Shown: positions 1 through 11,398 of the stretch, one piece after another | Numbering within the stretch: the stretch's first letter is position 1 | How the letters are laid out: every line of letters begins with the position of its first letter | Assembly: GCA_009763385.1 (NCBI GenBank) | Contig: CM019823.1 | Location: 168,980,302 to 169,044,301, forward strand | DNA length: 64,000 nucleotides | Source: Coix lacryma-jobi var. lacryma-jobi | Lineage: Eukaryota > Streptophyta > Magnoliopsida > Poales > Poaceae | Reading direction: 5' to 3' | Translations under genes and position numbers: made by a program | Notes under the pieces: generated by a model | Databases searched by the model: none | What the model saw: the letters and a program-made list of their open reading frames with translations, nothing else | What the model was told of the DNA's origin: nothing

Positions 1-4
1 CAAT

Positions 5-963
5 GTGCAAAGGGCTCCAGCATCGGCCATGAATCCGATCGTTAAGCCTTGGCCTTTCAGAGGATGGGGCATTGATTTGATCGGCCAGATTCACCCTCCA
101 TCTAGCAAAGGACATAAGTTTGTCCTGTTGGCCACGGATTACTTCACTAAGTGGGTTGAAGCCATCCCATTGAAGAAGGTGACGTCAGAGACATGGTGTC
201 TTTCGTCAGGGAGCATATCATTTACCGATTCGGCATTCCTCAGTCCATCACCACCGATCAGGGAACTCAGTTCACTTCCTCGGAGTTTTGTGATTTTGCC
301 GAAGAGATGGGGATTAAACTCTATAATTCTTCTCCTTACTATGCACAGGCCAATGGACAGGCAGAGGCTTTAACAAAATCATGATTAAAATCATTCAAAA
401 GAAGATCGAAGAGAAACCTAAAAGGTGGCACTTGGTACTCAACGAAGCTTTGTGGGCGTACCGAATGGCTTGTCATGGGTCGACTCAGACGTCGCCATAC
501 GAGTTGGTCTACGGGCATCACGCAGTGCTACCATGGGAATTGCAGTCGGGGTCAAGACGAGTTACATTGCAGAACGATCTGGCTAAAGAGAATAAGGAGA
601 AGATGGAAGATGATTAAAGAGATAAGGATGATGATGGATGAGCTAGAGGATTTGCATTTGATTCGTCTCAAGGCCTTGAAAAATTGAGAAAAATAAGATA
701 CGCGTTGCCAAGTACTACAACTCGAAAGTGAGAGAAAAAGGATTCGAAGAGGAGACTTGGTTTGGAAAATTATCTTGCCAATCGGTACCAAAGACAAGGT
801 ATTCGGCAAATGGTCCCCTAACTGGGAAGGGCCTTTTCGGATTCTGAGACGTGCTCCGGGTAATGCGTACATTCTGAAAACCCTCCAAGGAGAAGAGTTT
901 GCTAGGGCAATTAATGGACGTTATCTAAAGAGATTTCATCCTAGCGTGGAGGTCGGTGCATAA
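5..963 (+). pseudogene. Broken integrase of Tat-lineage Ty3/gypsy element A
   Basis: This is the C-terminal half of a retroviral-type integrase that would insert element cDNA into chromosomes. The catalytic core shows motifs such as DLIGQI, ATDYFTKWVEAIPL and TTDQGTQF, and the GQAEA region. The C-terminal chromatin-side domain is seen as KFGKWSPNWEGPF and LQGEEFARAINGRYLK. The reading frame changes near 190, near 382, and again between about 610 and 760, so no single protein can be made. The wording of the motifs is that of the Tat lineage (RIRE2/Grande/Retand-like). The 5' part of the element lies left of the window. The remnant is followed by about 2.5 kb of internal sequence with antisense genes and then by the 3' LTR at 3516. 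Family assignment is by recognition of motifs. Confidence 0.85.
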
Positions 964-984
964 CGGAATCAAGGACTAGCGGGC

Positions 985-1100
985 ACCGACGGCCGATACA
1001 AGGTGTATCGCCCTTAGCACAAAAAATGGCCGATAGAGTCTATCGCCCTTAGAGCAAAAAGCAGCCGGCATGGCATGTGTCGCCTCTAGCACAAAAAACG
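985..1100. repeat. Short tandem repeat after the integrase of element A
   Basis: Three degenerate units of about 35-40 bp lie just after the integrase stop. Each has a GGCCGAT or GCCGGCAT start, a core of the TATCGCCCTTAG type, and an end of the GCACAAAAAA type. They separate pol from the antisense accessory genes. No function is visible. Confidence 0.6.
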
Positions 1101-1253
1101 CAGAAATACAGGGCCAGTGCACGCGGTGCTGTGCAATCGGCTAGATAAATCAAACGCTCAACAAGCGCAGGACAGGAGAGGAGAACAGGTTGTGCGTATA
1201 AACATAGCAAAACAGAACATTGTTCGTAGTGGGGAATGTGCAAAAGGTGCAGA

Positions 1254-2121
1254 TCAGTTATCGAACATCCTGTTGATGACCGTCTGCGGATTGGTGACTG
1301 CGGCGAGGGCGCGAGCATGATCCTCGTAGGAGTCCAGAAGATCATCGATCTGCTCGACGTCCTCCGGACCTGCTCCGCCGGGGAAGCCAACCGGCGTCAC
1401 GGAAAAGTCCTCTGCGCGGACCGTTAGCGCCGACAGCCCCAGCGCCACGCCATGGTGCACACCTGCAGGGCGACCTGCTCGACGCGGCCGTGTACATTGG
1501 CCAGCGCGCCTCGGCGGTGTCGCCCTGGGCGTTCACCCGGTCTGCGACGGCGTTCGCCGCCATCTTCAGGCGCTCCAGCTCTTCAGACAGTGCTATGAAC
1601 GACGAGTTGAAATGGATCGGTTAAAAGATCAACAAGAACGACCGAAAACCGATCTAGGATTGGGTGTTCATACCCGTGATTGCGTCGCAGAACTGCCGGC
1701 GCTGGTCCTCCCACTCCAGCTGATCTATCCCATACTGCTTCGAGACGGCGGCCAGCTCTTCCCGGGACTCGTCCCGCAGCGCCATGAAGTTCAAGGCGTC
1801 GTTGTGGTCGTAAAGGCCGCCGTCGGAATCCCGGTCCGGGCTCGCCTCCCAAGGATGGGAGTGGTAGGAGAGGCTGTCGGAGGAGCTGGACGAATCCGAT
1901 GGTGGAACCTCTGGCCTCCCCGACGCTGAAGAAGGCCGGGCATGCCCGCCGGCGGAGGAAATAACGGGGACCCTGTCAGCAAGCAGCAACCGAGCATGAG
2001 CGAAGTCTTCAAGAAACTGCCACAAAGGACGTAAGCGAGGAGTCCTACCCGCGCCGACGGAGGCGCCGAGCGCGGCTCCCTTCGGCTTCCTCGGTCGCCG
2101 GGCGTTTGCCGCGGTCATCAT
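1254..2121 (-). CDS. Antisense accessory gene 1 of element A, unknown function
   Basis: An open frame on the strand opposite pol starts with two consecutive ATG codons at 2121/2118. It codes for a basic start (NARRPRKPKG), a Ser/Pro-rich middle (PPSDSSSSSDSLSYHSH) and an acidic helical part (DESREELAAVSKQYG). The frame seems to cross an intron, with a donor just before the in-frame end near 1675 and an acceptor near 1585. It then continues as SEELERLKMAANAVADRV. The last part (VGFPGGAGPEDVEQIDDL to VINRMFDN, 1254-1460) is in another frame, so a shift near 1460 breaks this copy. Extra antisense genes between pol and the 3' LTR are known in Tat elements such as Grande. I do not recognise a domain. 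Whether it is expressed is unknown. Confidence 0.5.
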
Positions 2122-2618
2122 GGCTCGCCATTGCACTCGGAAAGTTAGGGTTTTCTGGGGCGGAACGAACAAGGAAGCCGAGGCGGCGAGAGTACTAAAG
2201 GAGTGGATGCAAGATTGGGAGAAGGCAGGCCTCCAGGGACGATTTATGTCGAATATCAACCGACGGATTGGGGTTTTTCCGTTTCCCAAGATGGGCTTCT
2301 ACAGTAATGGGCTGCGTAGGCCGTCTGAGTGCACTCACGTACGTGTTCGGCGGAGAATAGAGCGCCTGTCTTCGGCAAAACTGCCGATTTAGATGTTCGA
2401 GACAAACTTGGCCAGATTGCCGAACAGGTTCACACGGTTAAGCACGATGTCATCAGAACGGTAACCGATTGGATGCAAAATGCAGATATGTTACAAATGG
2501 CCAAGTACATGGAATAGAGTACGCCCTTGATTCCGAAAGATCAGTCACAGATTGATTTCAAGAAGATGGATAAAAGGACTTCTTATCCACATAACAGGAG
2601 TTAATTACAAATGAAGGA

Positions 2619-3266
2619 TCAGTTCGTCCATGTCATTCTATTTCTAATCGGAAGATCAGAATCGAAAGAGTCGGCCAAGTCTGTTCCGGCTTCTTTCATA
2701 TCCTCAACAGAACGTGCTATCCTAAATTCTAGTCCTCGCTCACAAACGTCAAAATGGCGATAGTCGGCGCCAGAATGAATCCGGACGGCATTGAAAGCAA
2801 GTGCTGCGCCGTAGCCCATGCCGGCCCTAGAAATGTCAGGAAGGACCCGCTTGATCTCATTCACCTGCCTTAGAGCCACCGTGCCTGGCACATTGGCTGA
2901 AGTAGCAAGGTCGGCAATAGCGGCTTCGAGGGAGTGGAGCCTAGTCTCCAGAGCTGAAGGAAAAGGGGTCAAGCAGAAGGAAGAGATAAGAAAAGGACAG
3001 TTGAGGGATGCTTACCGATGGCTTGTTCCCGAAAGGTATCGCGCTCCTGAGAGATTTGAATAATCTCCCGATTCTTCTTTCCTAGATCAGACTGGAGATC
3101 TGTAACCTTCTGAGCCAGGTCCTCGGTGAGGTCGTCGCCAGTCCTCCTGAAGGGGAAACAAAATGAGGCATAATATCCAAAGCGAAAAGATCAAAGCAGA
3201 AGCAACCTTCTTAGAAGTGCTGGTGTCGCCGAGCTCGAGACTGTAATGGCTTGCTTGGGAAGACAT
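2619..3266 (-). CDS. Antisense accessory gene 2 of element A, coiled-coil-like
   Basis: This is a second minus-strand gene of element A. Two exons fit well. One runs 3146-3016 (heptad-rich stretch such as DLAQKVTDLQSDLGKKNREI) and ends at a GTAAG donor. The other runs 2953-2619, starts after a TTTTCCTTCAG acceptor with LETRLHSLEAAIADLA, and ends at a stop after RMTWTN. The splice keeps the frame. A possible first exon starts at an ATG at 3266 (MSSQASHYSLELGD), but its join to 3146 is not in frame in a simple way, so the 5' end is unsure. No known domain is recognised. The predicted product is hydrophilic and partly coiled coil. Confidence 0.45.
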
Positions 3267-3500
3267 TTTCGGTTCAGGGCAAGAGAAGAGAGGGTTTTTC
3301 TAGATGAAGAAGCTGAACAGAGGGAATTCGGGAAGTTCAGGCCGAAATGGAATAGAGAGGAATTCTTAAAGGATCTCGAGTGCATCGGAAGGCGAGTCGG
3401 CAGCTGTGATGATTAATGACAAAGGAAGTCGGATGCTTCCAGAGACTCTACAGTGGTGCGAAAAGGAGAAAATGAATTTTGGAATAAAACATTTATCCCA

Positions 3501-3515
3501 AAATTAGGGGGCATG
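3501..3515 (+). other. Polypurine tract of element A
   Basis: A purine-rich stretch (AAATTAGGGGGCATG) lies immediately before the TG that opens the 3' LTR. This is the expected plus-strand priming site. Confidence 0.7.
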
Positions 3516-4948
3516 TGTTAACACCGAGTTTTCGCACTATGACAAGTGGACCGGCACTATGATGATTCGGCGAACGCCGCCGCTTGAAGGATTCGGCAGA
3601 CGGCGGACGCGGTCGGCTAACTCAATGTATTCGGCAAGGCTGTGTGAAAGCGATTAGTCAACAGCGAGCGGATTCGGCAACGTGATGCTGCGGTCGGTTA
3701 CCTCGAGCCAAGTCGGTTTGCGACGAATACGGCATGTCAGAGGATTCAGCGACGGGAATCTCGTTCATTTTAGCGCGTGCCGGTTATTAAAGGAAGCTTG
3801 GAGCAAAAGGCATCATGTTTCTGGTAGTTTCCTATTTATCATTGTAATCGTATCTTCTAGGACTCAGACAGGTTTCTGTTTTATCGTTGTAATCGTGTCC
3901 TCCTAGGACTCGTAGAACACCAGGGTATAAATATAAACCCTGAGACTATTGTAAATCTGTTCACAATCAATACAACCAACCCCGGCCCCGTGCCGTCTTC
4001 GAGTCCAAGTCGTGTCGTCGTGTTCTTCGAGAGGGGCCATCGATCCGTCGACCTCCGTAAGTTCCGGCAACCTTGCTATCATGTCTAGTATCGTGCGGCG
4101 GATTTAGATATGGTGCAAGTAGTCTCGTACGTTAAGCTTAGTATCGTGCGGCGGATTTAAGCTTATGACGGGAGGTCTTTGTTTATGTCTTGTATCGTGC
4201 GGCGGATTGAGACATGAGTAAAGATAGTTATCGGCTCTGTTAGATTTGGCAATCTGATAGATTCATTAAGTTACCTTGTGTTATGTGTTTGTTACGTTTA
4301 TTTCATCATAACACTTTTGCCCAATCTAGATACCGTCCGGTTCGGCTTCATCTTTATAGATCTGCTCTGTTTCACGTTTATTATGAAAAAGTCTGTTATG
4401 CAGTAGATCTATTATTCGTAATAGCCGAATTGGATCGTATCTGGGTTGCCACGTGGTGAGGGTTCATGCATGTTAAGTGTGTTTGATCTATGACAAGGCT
4501 AGGTGTCGTGCGGCAGGCGCAGGCTTTGGATTAGCTTAGTCATGCTTAGCTTGTATGTTCAATCTCCATGGATCCCAACTCGGTTGTACAATCGAGATTG
4601 GTTAAGTTTTAACTTATACATCATGCAAGTACGATTCTCATGCAAACGTGTTCGGCAACCTGCTATTCATGTAGCTCTGTTCATATTGCCGAATAACCTT
4701 TCAGACCTGTTGGCAGATAGCTTTCATAGCTATATGTCGTCGTAAGTGGCTTCAGGGCCGTACATCTTGGAACTGTCTGGTCATACCCGGCACGTTCCAG
4801 CTTTGTATTTAACAGCTTATCTCCCTTGTTAGTTGCAGGTCAAACTGACTGGCACGCACCGGACTTCTGAGCACCCGGGCCATATTTGAAGCCAGCTTCT
4901 CCGGCTTGCCTGTGTGCTTGCGCAGAGGCGCCACTTTTTGCGCCAACA
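3516..4948 (+). repeat. 3' LTR of Tat-type element A (1433 bp)
   Basis: The LTR opens with TGTTAACACC directly after the polypurine tract and closes with GCGCCAACA, which matches the usual TG...CA ends. A TATA box (TATAAATATAAA) lies at 3926-3937, so transcription would start near 3960. The U5 side holds an array of short hairpins (see findings). After 4948 the sequence is element B gag/protease sequence, so element A is inserted into element B. The matching 5' LTR and the left copy of the target duplication are outside the window. The end coordinates are inferred from the TG/CA ends. Confidence 0.8.
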
Positions 4949-5250
4949 CAACCCCAAATCCTCATACCACTCCCCCAATAAATTACGGCCTACTTTCGCA
5001 CCAACCCTTCTACGCGCATCACCCTACTACAAACCAAGCCTCTTATCAGTCAGCCACCATCCCTCAACGCCAAAACACTCCATACACCGTCACATACCCA
5101 ACAACTCCTCAAACCAAACCCAAACCAACCAACAAGTAAACAATGTTCTGCCACCACCACCACCAATACCAGCATTGCCAGCGCCCCAACCCGTCAAATC
5201 CGAAGCCCAAAACCAGACAACCCAAACAACCCAACATCAACCTTCGGTGT
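4949..5250 (+). pseudogene. Gag C-terminal remnant of element B
   Basis: The stretch codes in its best frames for a Pro/Gln/Thr/Asn-rich, low-complexity protein (for example TTNQASYQSATIPQRQ). This is typical of the end of gag and the gag-protease linker in Tat elements. No zinc knuckle is seen. The rest of gag lies left of element A, outside the window. Confidence 0.45.
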
Positions 5251-6960
5251 GATACTAGCCATCACCGGAGGCTCAAATGAAGATCATGGCAACAAGCGGC
5301 AGAGGAAGGAACATGCTAGACGAGTACACCATGTATCATCGAAGGACCACACAAATTTGGCCGATGGTCTCATATTCCTATAACCTTCGACTCCAGTGAT
5401 ATGAAGTTGAGGGATTACCCTCACACCGACGCTATGGTGATCGAAACCAATCTAGCAGGGTGGACAGTCACCAAAATTCTGGTCGATACAGGAAGCTCCG
5501 CAGACATCCTGTTCGCCTCAACCTTCGACAGCATGAAGCTTGATAGAAACCTCCTGCAACCCGCTGACAACCCTCTATACGGCTTCGGCGGTCAACAAGT
5601 GAGAGCCGTCGAAAAATATCTTGCCCGTGACCTTCGGCGACCAGATGAACTGCAGAACCGAGCACATAACCTTCGATGTGGTCGATATGTTTTATCCGTA
5701 CAATGCAATATTTGGCCGGGGGATCACCAATGCATTTCATGCAGTCATCCACCCTGCTTACCTCTGCATGAAGCTTCCCGCTCCGAAGGGGGTGGTTGCA
5801 GTATATGGAGACCAAGACATTGCGAGGGCAGCTGAGGGAACAGTAGCACCAGGACAACGCAATGTTCACAACTTGTCAAAACCTCGTGCAACAAACCCCA
5901 AAACCGAAGGTGAGGTATGCCCTGACCAAGAAAAAGCATCACCCAACGAAGAGACTAAACAAGTCCAACTCTTTGAGGGCAACTCCGAAAGAAGAGTGCT
6001 CATCTCAGCCAACTTAGATCCCAAATCAGAAAGCAACCTCGTACTTTTCCTCAAGGAAAACTCCGACACCTTCGTCTGGTCTGCGGATGACCTAAAGGGA
6101 GTAAACAGAGCTTTGATAGAGCATAGCCTAAACATTAAGCCAGGCTACCGCCCAGTTAAGCAAAAACTTCGCAAAATGTCAGAAGAAAGAAAGGAAGCAG
6201 CGAGGGCTGAGGTAAAAAGACTCTTGGACGCAGGTGTCATCCGTCCAGTCAAATACCCAACATGGCTTTCAAATGTGGTTTTAGTCCAGAAAAAGAACAA
6301 GAAGTGGAGAATGTGCGTAGACTTTACGTGCTTAAACAAAGCATGCCCGAAGGATGATTTTCCCCTGCCAAACATAAGCACTCCGGTTGACAGAGCAGCT
6401 GGTTGCCAAACGCTTTCTCTCCTCGACTGTTTCTCGGGATATCATCAGATATGGATGAATGAAGAAGACGAGGAAAAAACAAGCTTCATCACACCTTCGG
6501 GCACCTTTTGCATTCGTAGAATGGCAGAAGGTTTGAGAAACGCAGGATCAACCTTCGCTTGCATGACATCTGAAGTCTTCAAAGATGAACACGCCATCTC
6601 TGCCTATGTCGATGATTTGATTGTCCAAAGCGAGCTAAAGGAAAACCACATATCAGACTTATCAAGACTGTTCAGCAACCTCCGGTCCGCCGGATTAAAG
6701 CTGAACCCCAAAAAATATGTTTTTGGGGTAAGCGAAAGAAAATTGCTAGGTTGTATCGTCTCAGCAAGGGGAATCGAAGCCAACCCCGAGAAGATTGATG
6801 CTATCATCAGTATGGAACCTCCGACAACAAAAAAAGCAGCTCAGCGTTTGTCGGGCCGATTGGCAGCACTCAGCAGATTCATCTCCAGGTCAGCAGAGCG
6901 AGGGCTACCTTTCTTTGAAACTTTGAGAAGCGCAACCCCTTTCAATTGGGGACCTTGCAA
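5251..6960 (+). pseudogene. Protease and reverse transcriptase of Tat-lineage element B
   Basis: The linker before the protease (GVILAITGGSNED) is in one frame and shifts near 5385. The aspartic protease (active site LVDTGSSADILF, about 5485-5520) follows and shifts again near 5620. The reverse transcriptase runs in one long frame from about 5621. Visible RT motifs are KYPTWLSNVVLV, KWRMCVDFTCLNKACPKD, LLDCFSGYHQIW, and the catalytic AYVDDLIV near 6603-6626. The next shift, near 6960, falls at the RT/RNase H connection. The wording is that of the Tat lineage. This pol would copy element RNA into cDNA, but the frame breaks make this copy dead. Confidence 0.85.
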
Positions 6961-7840
6961 CAAAGAAAGCTTTCGAGGATTTGAAAAAATATCTCACCAA
7001 CTTAACTGTATTAACCAGCCCAAACAAAGGGGACCTGTTACTGCTATATGTCGCAGCCTCGCCTCAAGCAGCAAGCGCAGTTCTTATCAAAGAATTGCAC
7101 GAGAACAACACAACCAAGCAAGCCCCAATCTACTATGTCTCAGAAACTCTCGAAGGTCCTAAAAGAAACTACTCAGAGCTCGAGAAGGTAGCTTACGCCG
7201 TGGTCATGGCGTCAAGGAAGCTAAAACATTACTTTCAAGCCCACGAGATCCATGTACCTTCGGCATACCCACTTGACAACATTTTCAAGAACAATGAAGT
7301 CTAGTGGTAGAATAGCGAAATGGGCAGTCGAGCTGAACAGCTACGCTTAAACCTTCGTCGGAAGAACAACAATCAAATCGCAGGCAATAGCCGATTTCAT
7401 AGCTGAATGGACCCCGGACCCTCGCAATAATGAAGACCACTCAGAGCCGTTTTGGACAGTGTATGTCGATGGAGCCTGGGGCCGGAGCAGGAGCCTCGGC
7501 CATCTTAGTTTCGCCATCCGGGACGAAGCTAAGATACACCAAAAGACTCAATTTCAAGTGCACAAATAACTCTGCAGAGTACGAAGCTGTAATACTAGCA
7601 CTATCAAGGCTCTGATCCTTGTTAGTCCGAAGGGCGGTCATTAACACAGACTCCCAAGTTATCGCGGGACACATTGAGAAAAATTACAAAGCAAAAGACC
7701 CAGAGCTCCAAAAATACTTTCAGTATGTGAGAAGGTTGGAATCATTCTTCCTCGGCATAACAGTGAAAGCCATACCGAGGTCGGAGAACTACGAGGCAGA
7801 CAGCCTAGCTAAAGCAGCAGCACAGCAACTGCAGCTACCG
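6961..7840 (+). pseudogene. Two RNase H domains of element B pol
   Basis: The first RNase H, the usual Ty3/gypsy one, is at 6981-7300 (LLLYVAASPQAASAVLIKEL, PIYYVSETLEGPKRNYSELE). The frame then shifts near 7300. A second RNase H follows from about 7440, with VYVDGAWG, NNSAEYEAVILAL, NTDSQVIAGHI and ENYEADSLAKAA. These hold the expected acidic residues (D of VDG, E of AEYEA, D of TDS, D of EADSL). A TGA at 7613-7615 interrupts the second domain in frame. A second, acquired RNase H is a known trait of the Tat lineage and supports the assignment. Confidence 0.75.
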
Positions 7841-9151
7841 CCAGACGTCTTTTACGAGGTAACAACTCAACCAGCATTCGAAACCTCCGAAAAGAATGCC
7901 AAACTAGTCAATGCAATCCAGAACGAAGACTGGAGAGCTCCCATCATGGCCTATATCAACGGGTTGCACGAACCTGACTCCAAAGAGGAAGAAAACAGAC
8001 TGAAACAAAGAGTTCGGGGGTACAAAATTGTAGACAACATTCTGCTCAAAGCTTCGGTAACCTCGCCTTGGCTCAAATGCGTCTCACAGACTGAAGGAAA
8101 TGACATTCTTAAACTTATTCACGAAGGTATCTGCGGTTCGCACAACGGCCCGAGGGCGTTAGTTGGTAAAGCTTTCCGACAAGGTTTCTACTGGCCAACA
8201 ACGTTAAGAGACGCAGAAAGCATCGTCAAACGTTGCGAGGGTTGCCAACTAACGGCAAAGACACAAAACGCCCCAGGGGCTCCAACAACTCTGATATGCC
8301 CAACATGGCCGCTGCAAAGATGGGCAATGGACCTCGTCGGTCCACTTCCAACAACTCCAGGAAACCTTCGCTACGCAGTCGTAGCTGCGGAATACTTCAC
8401 GAAATGGATTGAAACTAGACCACTGGCTTCCATCACCTCCTTGGTCGTGAAGAAGCTTTTCTGGCAGCAAATAATTTGCCGGTTCGGAGTCCCCAAATAC
8501 CTAACTGTCGACAATGGCACTCAATTCGACAGCGAGGTTTTCAAAGAATTCTGCGCTCAAATCGGAATAATCCTATGCTTCGCCTCAGTCCGGCACCCTC
8601 AATCCAACGGCTTAGTCGAAAGAGCCAATGCAACGATTTTCCAAGCCGTATCAAAGAAATTGCAAGGCAGGCCCAAAGGAAAGTGGGCGGAAGAGCTAAC
8701 CTCCGTCACCTGGTCCCATAACACCTCGAAATGCAGAGCAACCAAATTCACACCCTTCAGGCTCCTGTTTGGAGAAGAAGCTGTGTTACCAGAAGAGTTG
8801 AAGCATGAATCACTCAGAACTACCCTCGAAACAGACGAACAAAACCAACTACTTGACAAAGACTTACTCAAAGAAACAAGATGCAACGCAGTGCACAACC
8901 TTCGCAAGTATCAGGAAGAAACAAAAAAATGGAGAGACAAAAATGTGAGAATCAAAGAACTAAAAAAGGGTGACCTCGTTCTCATTCGAAAACAAAACGC
9001 CAGCATGGCGGGGAAGTTTCAGCCAAAGTGGACGGGTCCAAACCTAATAGCAGAATGCAATCGTCCCGGCTCCTTTCACCTCTCTGACAGCGAAGGAAAC
9101 ATCCTGCCTCATACCTGGAATGTCGATGACCTTCGCAAATACTACCCATAG
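7841..9151 (+). pseudogene. Integrase of element B
   Basis: The integrase is still open over its full length to the stop at 9151. The N-terminal zinc-binding HHCC domain is seen as LIHEGICGSHNG and VKRCEGCQL. The catalytic core holds WAMDLVGPLP, VDNGTQFDSEVF and HPQSNGLVERAN, which give the DDE triad. A C-terminal domain with FQPKWTGPNLIAEC ends at DDLRKYYP. It is in frame with the second RNase H, broken only by the TGA at 7613. Because upstream pol is broken, the protein would not be made in its normal way. Confidence 0.85.
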
Positions 9152-9440
9152 CGGAGCCTTAGCGAGCCCTCGCAATATGTAATTTGTTATTTCATTTATG
9201 TTTTCTTCCATTTCTATGAATGTAACAAAAACAAAGGAGCTGCACTCTTTTTCCTTACGAAGGAGCGTAAGGTTTTTTAACGAGGCAGCATCCAAATTCT
9301 TAATACAATCTAAAATCCCCGGAAAAAGTAAAACTCCAAATTATTACCTTTACTAACAAACATCGAAAAAAACAGCTCTTCTTCAAGAGCGCTATAATCG
9401 ATGATAACCCTCGAAGATTGCTTCAAAAAACAAACTTTTT

Positions 9441-10090
9441 TCAAAGCAAACTTCACCTCCACCTAAGACAAGGGGAGGCGCAAAGTACAAAAAGCCGAGC
9501 ACCCTAGTAAAACACGTCAGGGGCTCGCAAAGCAAACTTCACCTCCACCTAAGACAAGGGGAGGCGCGAAGTACAAAAAGTCGAGCACCCTCGCAAAACA
9601 CGCCAGGGGCTCGCAAAGCAAACTTCACCTCCACCTAAGACAAGGGAAGGCGCGAAGTACAAAAAGTCGAGCACCCTCACAAAATACGCGAGGGGCTCGC
9701 CAAAAAGCAACACTTCACCTCCACCTAAGACAAGGGGAGACGCGAAGTACAAAAAGTCGAGCACCCTCGCAAAACACGCCAGGGGCTCGCAACGCAAAAT
9801 TCACCTCCACCTAAGACAATGGGAGGCGCGAAGTACAAAACGTCGAGCACCCTCGCAAAACACGCCAGGGGCTCGCAAAAGCAAAACTTCACCTCCACCT
9901 AAGACAAGGGGAGGCGCGAAGTACAAAAAGTCGAGCACCCTCGCAAATCGCGCCAGGGGCTCGCAACGCAAAATTCACCTCCACACAAGGGGAGGCGCGA
10001 AGTACAAAAACGTCAAGCACCCTCGTAAATCACGCCAGGGGCTCGCAACGAAAAATTCACCTACACCTAAGGAAGACGCGAAGTCTAAAA
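9441..10090. repeat. About 86-bp tandem repeat array, 8 copies, in element B
   Basis: Eight head-to-tail units start with the CTTCACCTCCACCTAAGACA type at about 9451, 9537, 9623, 9713, 9799, 9887, 9972 and 10055. Spacing is 83-90 bp. Each holds GGCGCGAAGTACAAAAAGTC, then a GCACCCTCGCAAAACACGCC and GGGGCTCGC stretch. The last units are shortened. The array sits between the pol stop and the end of the antisense gene. Tat elements often carry tandem arrays here. Confidence 0.9.
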
Positions 10091-10132
10091 AAGTCGAACA
10101 AGCAAGACAAACTCTACCTCCACCTTTTACCA

Positions 10133-10500
10133 CGAAAAGCGAGCCTCGCTAAAAAGAAAGGGGGGCGTCATGTTTTACTAAACATCTCTGTTTAACGAAA
10201 AGCGAGCCTCGCTAAAAAGAAAGGGGGGCGTCGCTGTTTTTACTAAACATCTCTGTTTAACGAAGCGAGCGAGCCTCGCTAAAAAGAAAGGGGGCGTCGC
10301 TGTTTTTACTAAACATCTCTGTTTAACGAAAAACGAGCCTCGCTAAAAAGAAAGGGGGACGTCGCTGTTTTACTAAACATCTCTGTTTAACGAAAAGCGA
10401 GCCTCCCTAAAAAGAAAGGGGGGGTCGCTGTTTTACTAAACATCTCTGTTTAACGAAAAGCGAGCCTCGCTAAAAAGAAAGGGGGGGGTGTGTTGTTTAA
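10133..10500. repeat. About 63-bp tandem repeat array, 6 copies, in element B
   Basis: A second, unrelated array has six units. GAGCCTCGCTAAAAAG recurs at about 10141, 10204, 10271, 10335, 10399 (one mismatch) and 10462. Each unit ends with TACTAAACATCTCTGTTTAA. Single-base indels sit in the G tract. It follows the 86-bp array almost directly. Confidence 0.9.
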
Positions 10501-10695
10501 CGAAACATCTTAAACATCGGCACGTCGCTTTTTTCCCCAAACTTCGTACAAATCCAAGAGTGCAAACCAAACGGGCCTCGCCAGCATTAAACGAGGGTCA
10601 AATGTCCAACCTCCAAAAATTTACAAAAGTGAATTGTATTGGCGCAAAACAAACATACATTTGTCATGAACATATACCGAACAACTTCACAAACG

Positions 10696-11127
10696 TCACG
10701 CAATCAATAAAGTTACAAAATTACAAGGGACCATCACCTCCTCAATTAACATCAAATCATCAAAACCCTCGCTACCCTCCTCAAACTCTATTTCCACCGG
10801 AACTATGGGTCCCCACAACAAAGGAGCTGCCAGAACAATTGGCAGCTCCCCAGGCAAAACCCTCGCCCTATACATGTATCTATGATCTACACCACTAACT
10901 TCCGAAGGCTCCTCTTTCGGAACCACAAGAGATCCGTCCGGTCCTAAATCTAAATTGCTTCGCCCAAACAAGTATTCCATTGTCGTAGTATCATCGATAT
11001 CATCGTCTACAACAGCTTGCGCGGACGAAGAAAAGCCAAACAAACGACGTGTGGCTTGACGATCAATATAGTCTGCCTCGCGCCAAAAACAACTCGATCT
11101 ACTGTTTTTCAAATCATACCTTCGCAC
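10696..11127 (-). CDS. Possible 3' part of the antisense gene of element B
   Basis: A minus-strand open frame of 143 codons lies downstream of the main antisense gene of element B. It is acidic in the middle (VVDDDIDDTTTMEYLFG) and shows no known domain. The frame and strand suggest a last exon or tail of the gene that starts at 14300, but I could not see a clear splice join. It may be only a chance frame. Confidence 0.3.
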   Translation of the reverse strand: MRRYDLKNSRSSCFWREADYIDRQATRRLFGFSSSAQAVVDDDIDDTTTMEYLFGRSNLDLGPDGSLVVPKEEPSEVSGVDHRYMYRARVLPGELPIVLAAPLLWGPIVPVEIEFEEGSEGFDDLMLIEEVMVPCNFVTLLIA

Positions 11128-11398
11128 CTTCGACCACCAAAAGCGTTCAAAAGATAGCGAAGTGCGTTTAAGCCTCGCTCGAGCCTACGATTCACCAGTT
11201 ATAAAAACATCTTGATAATTTAACATCAGTGGCGTCACATCAAACACGTCTAGCACGGTTCCATCAGGAACCTGCATTTCCACAGCATTAAAAGAGTATC
11301 TCAGTGTCATCAAGTTTTTCACACCACCCAACATATTACAAAATGAGCCCCACTAACGAGTTATCCTAGGTTTTCACACCTGTTCGGCTCCCCCTTGC

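Noticed and set aside
9441..10500. CRISPR-like array
   Set aside because: The units are directly adjacent tandem repeats without unique spacers, and the DNA is a plant retrotransposon.
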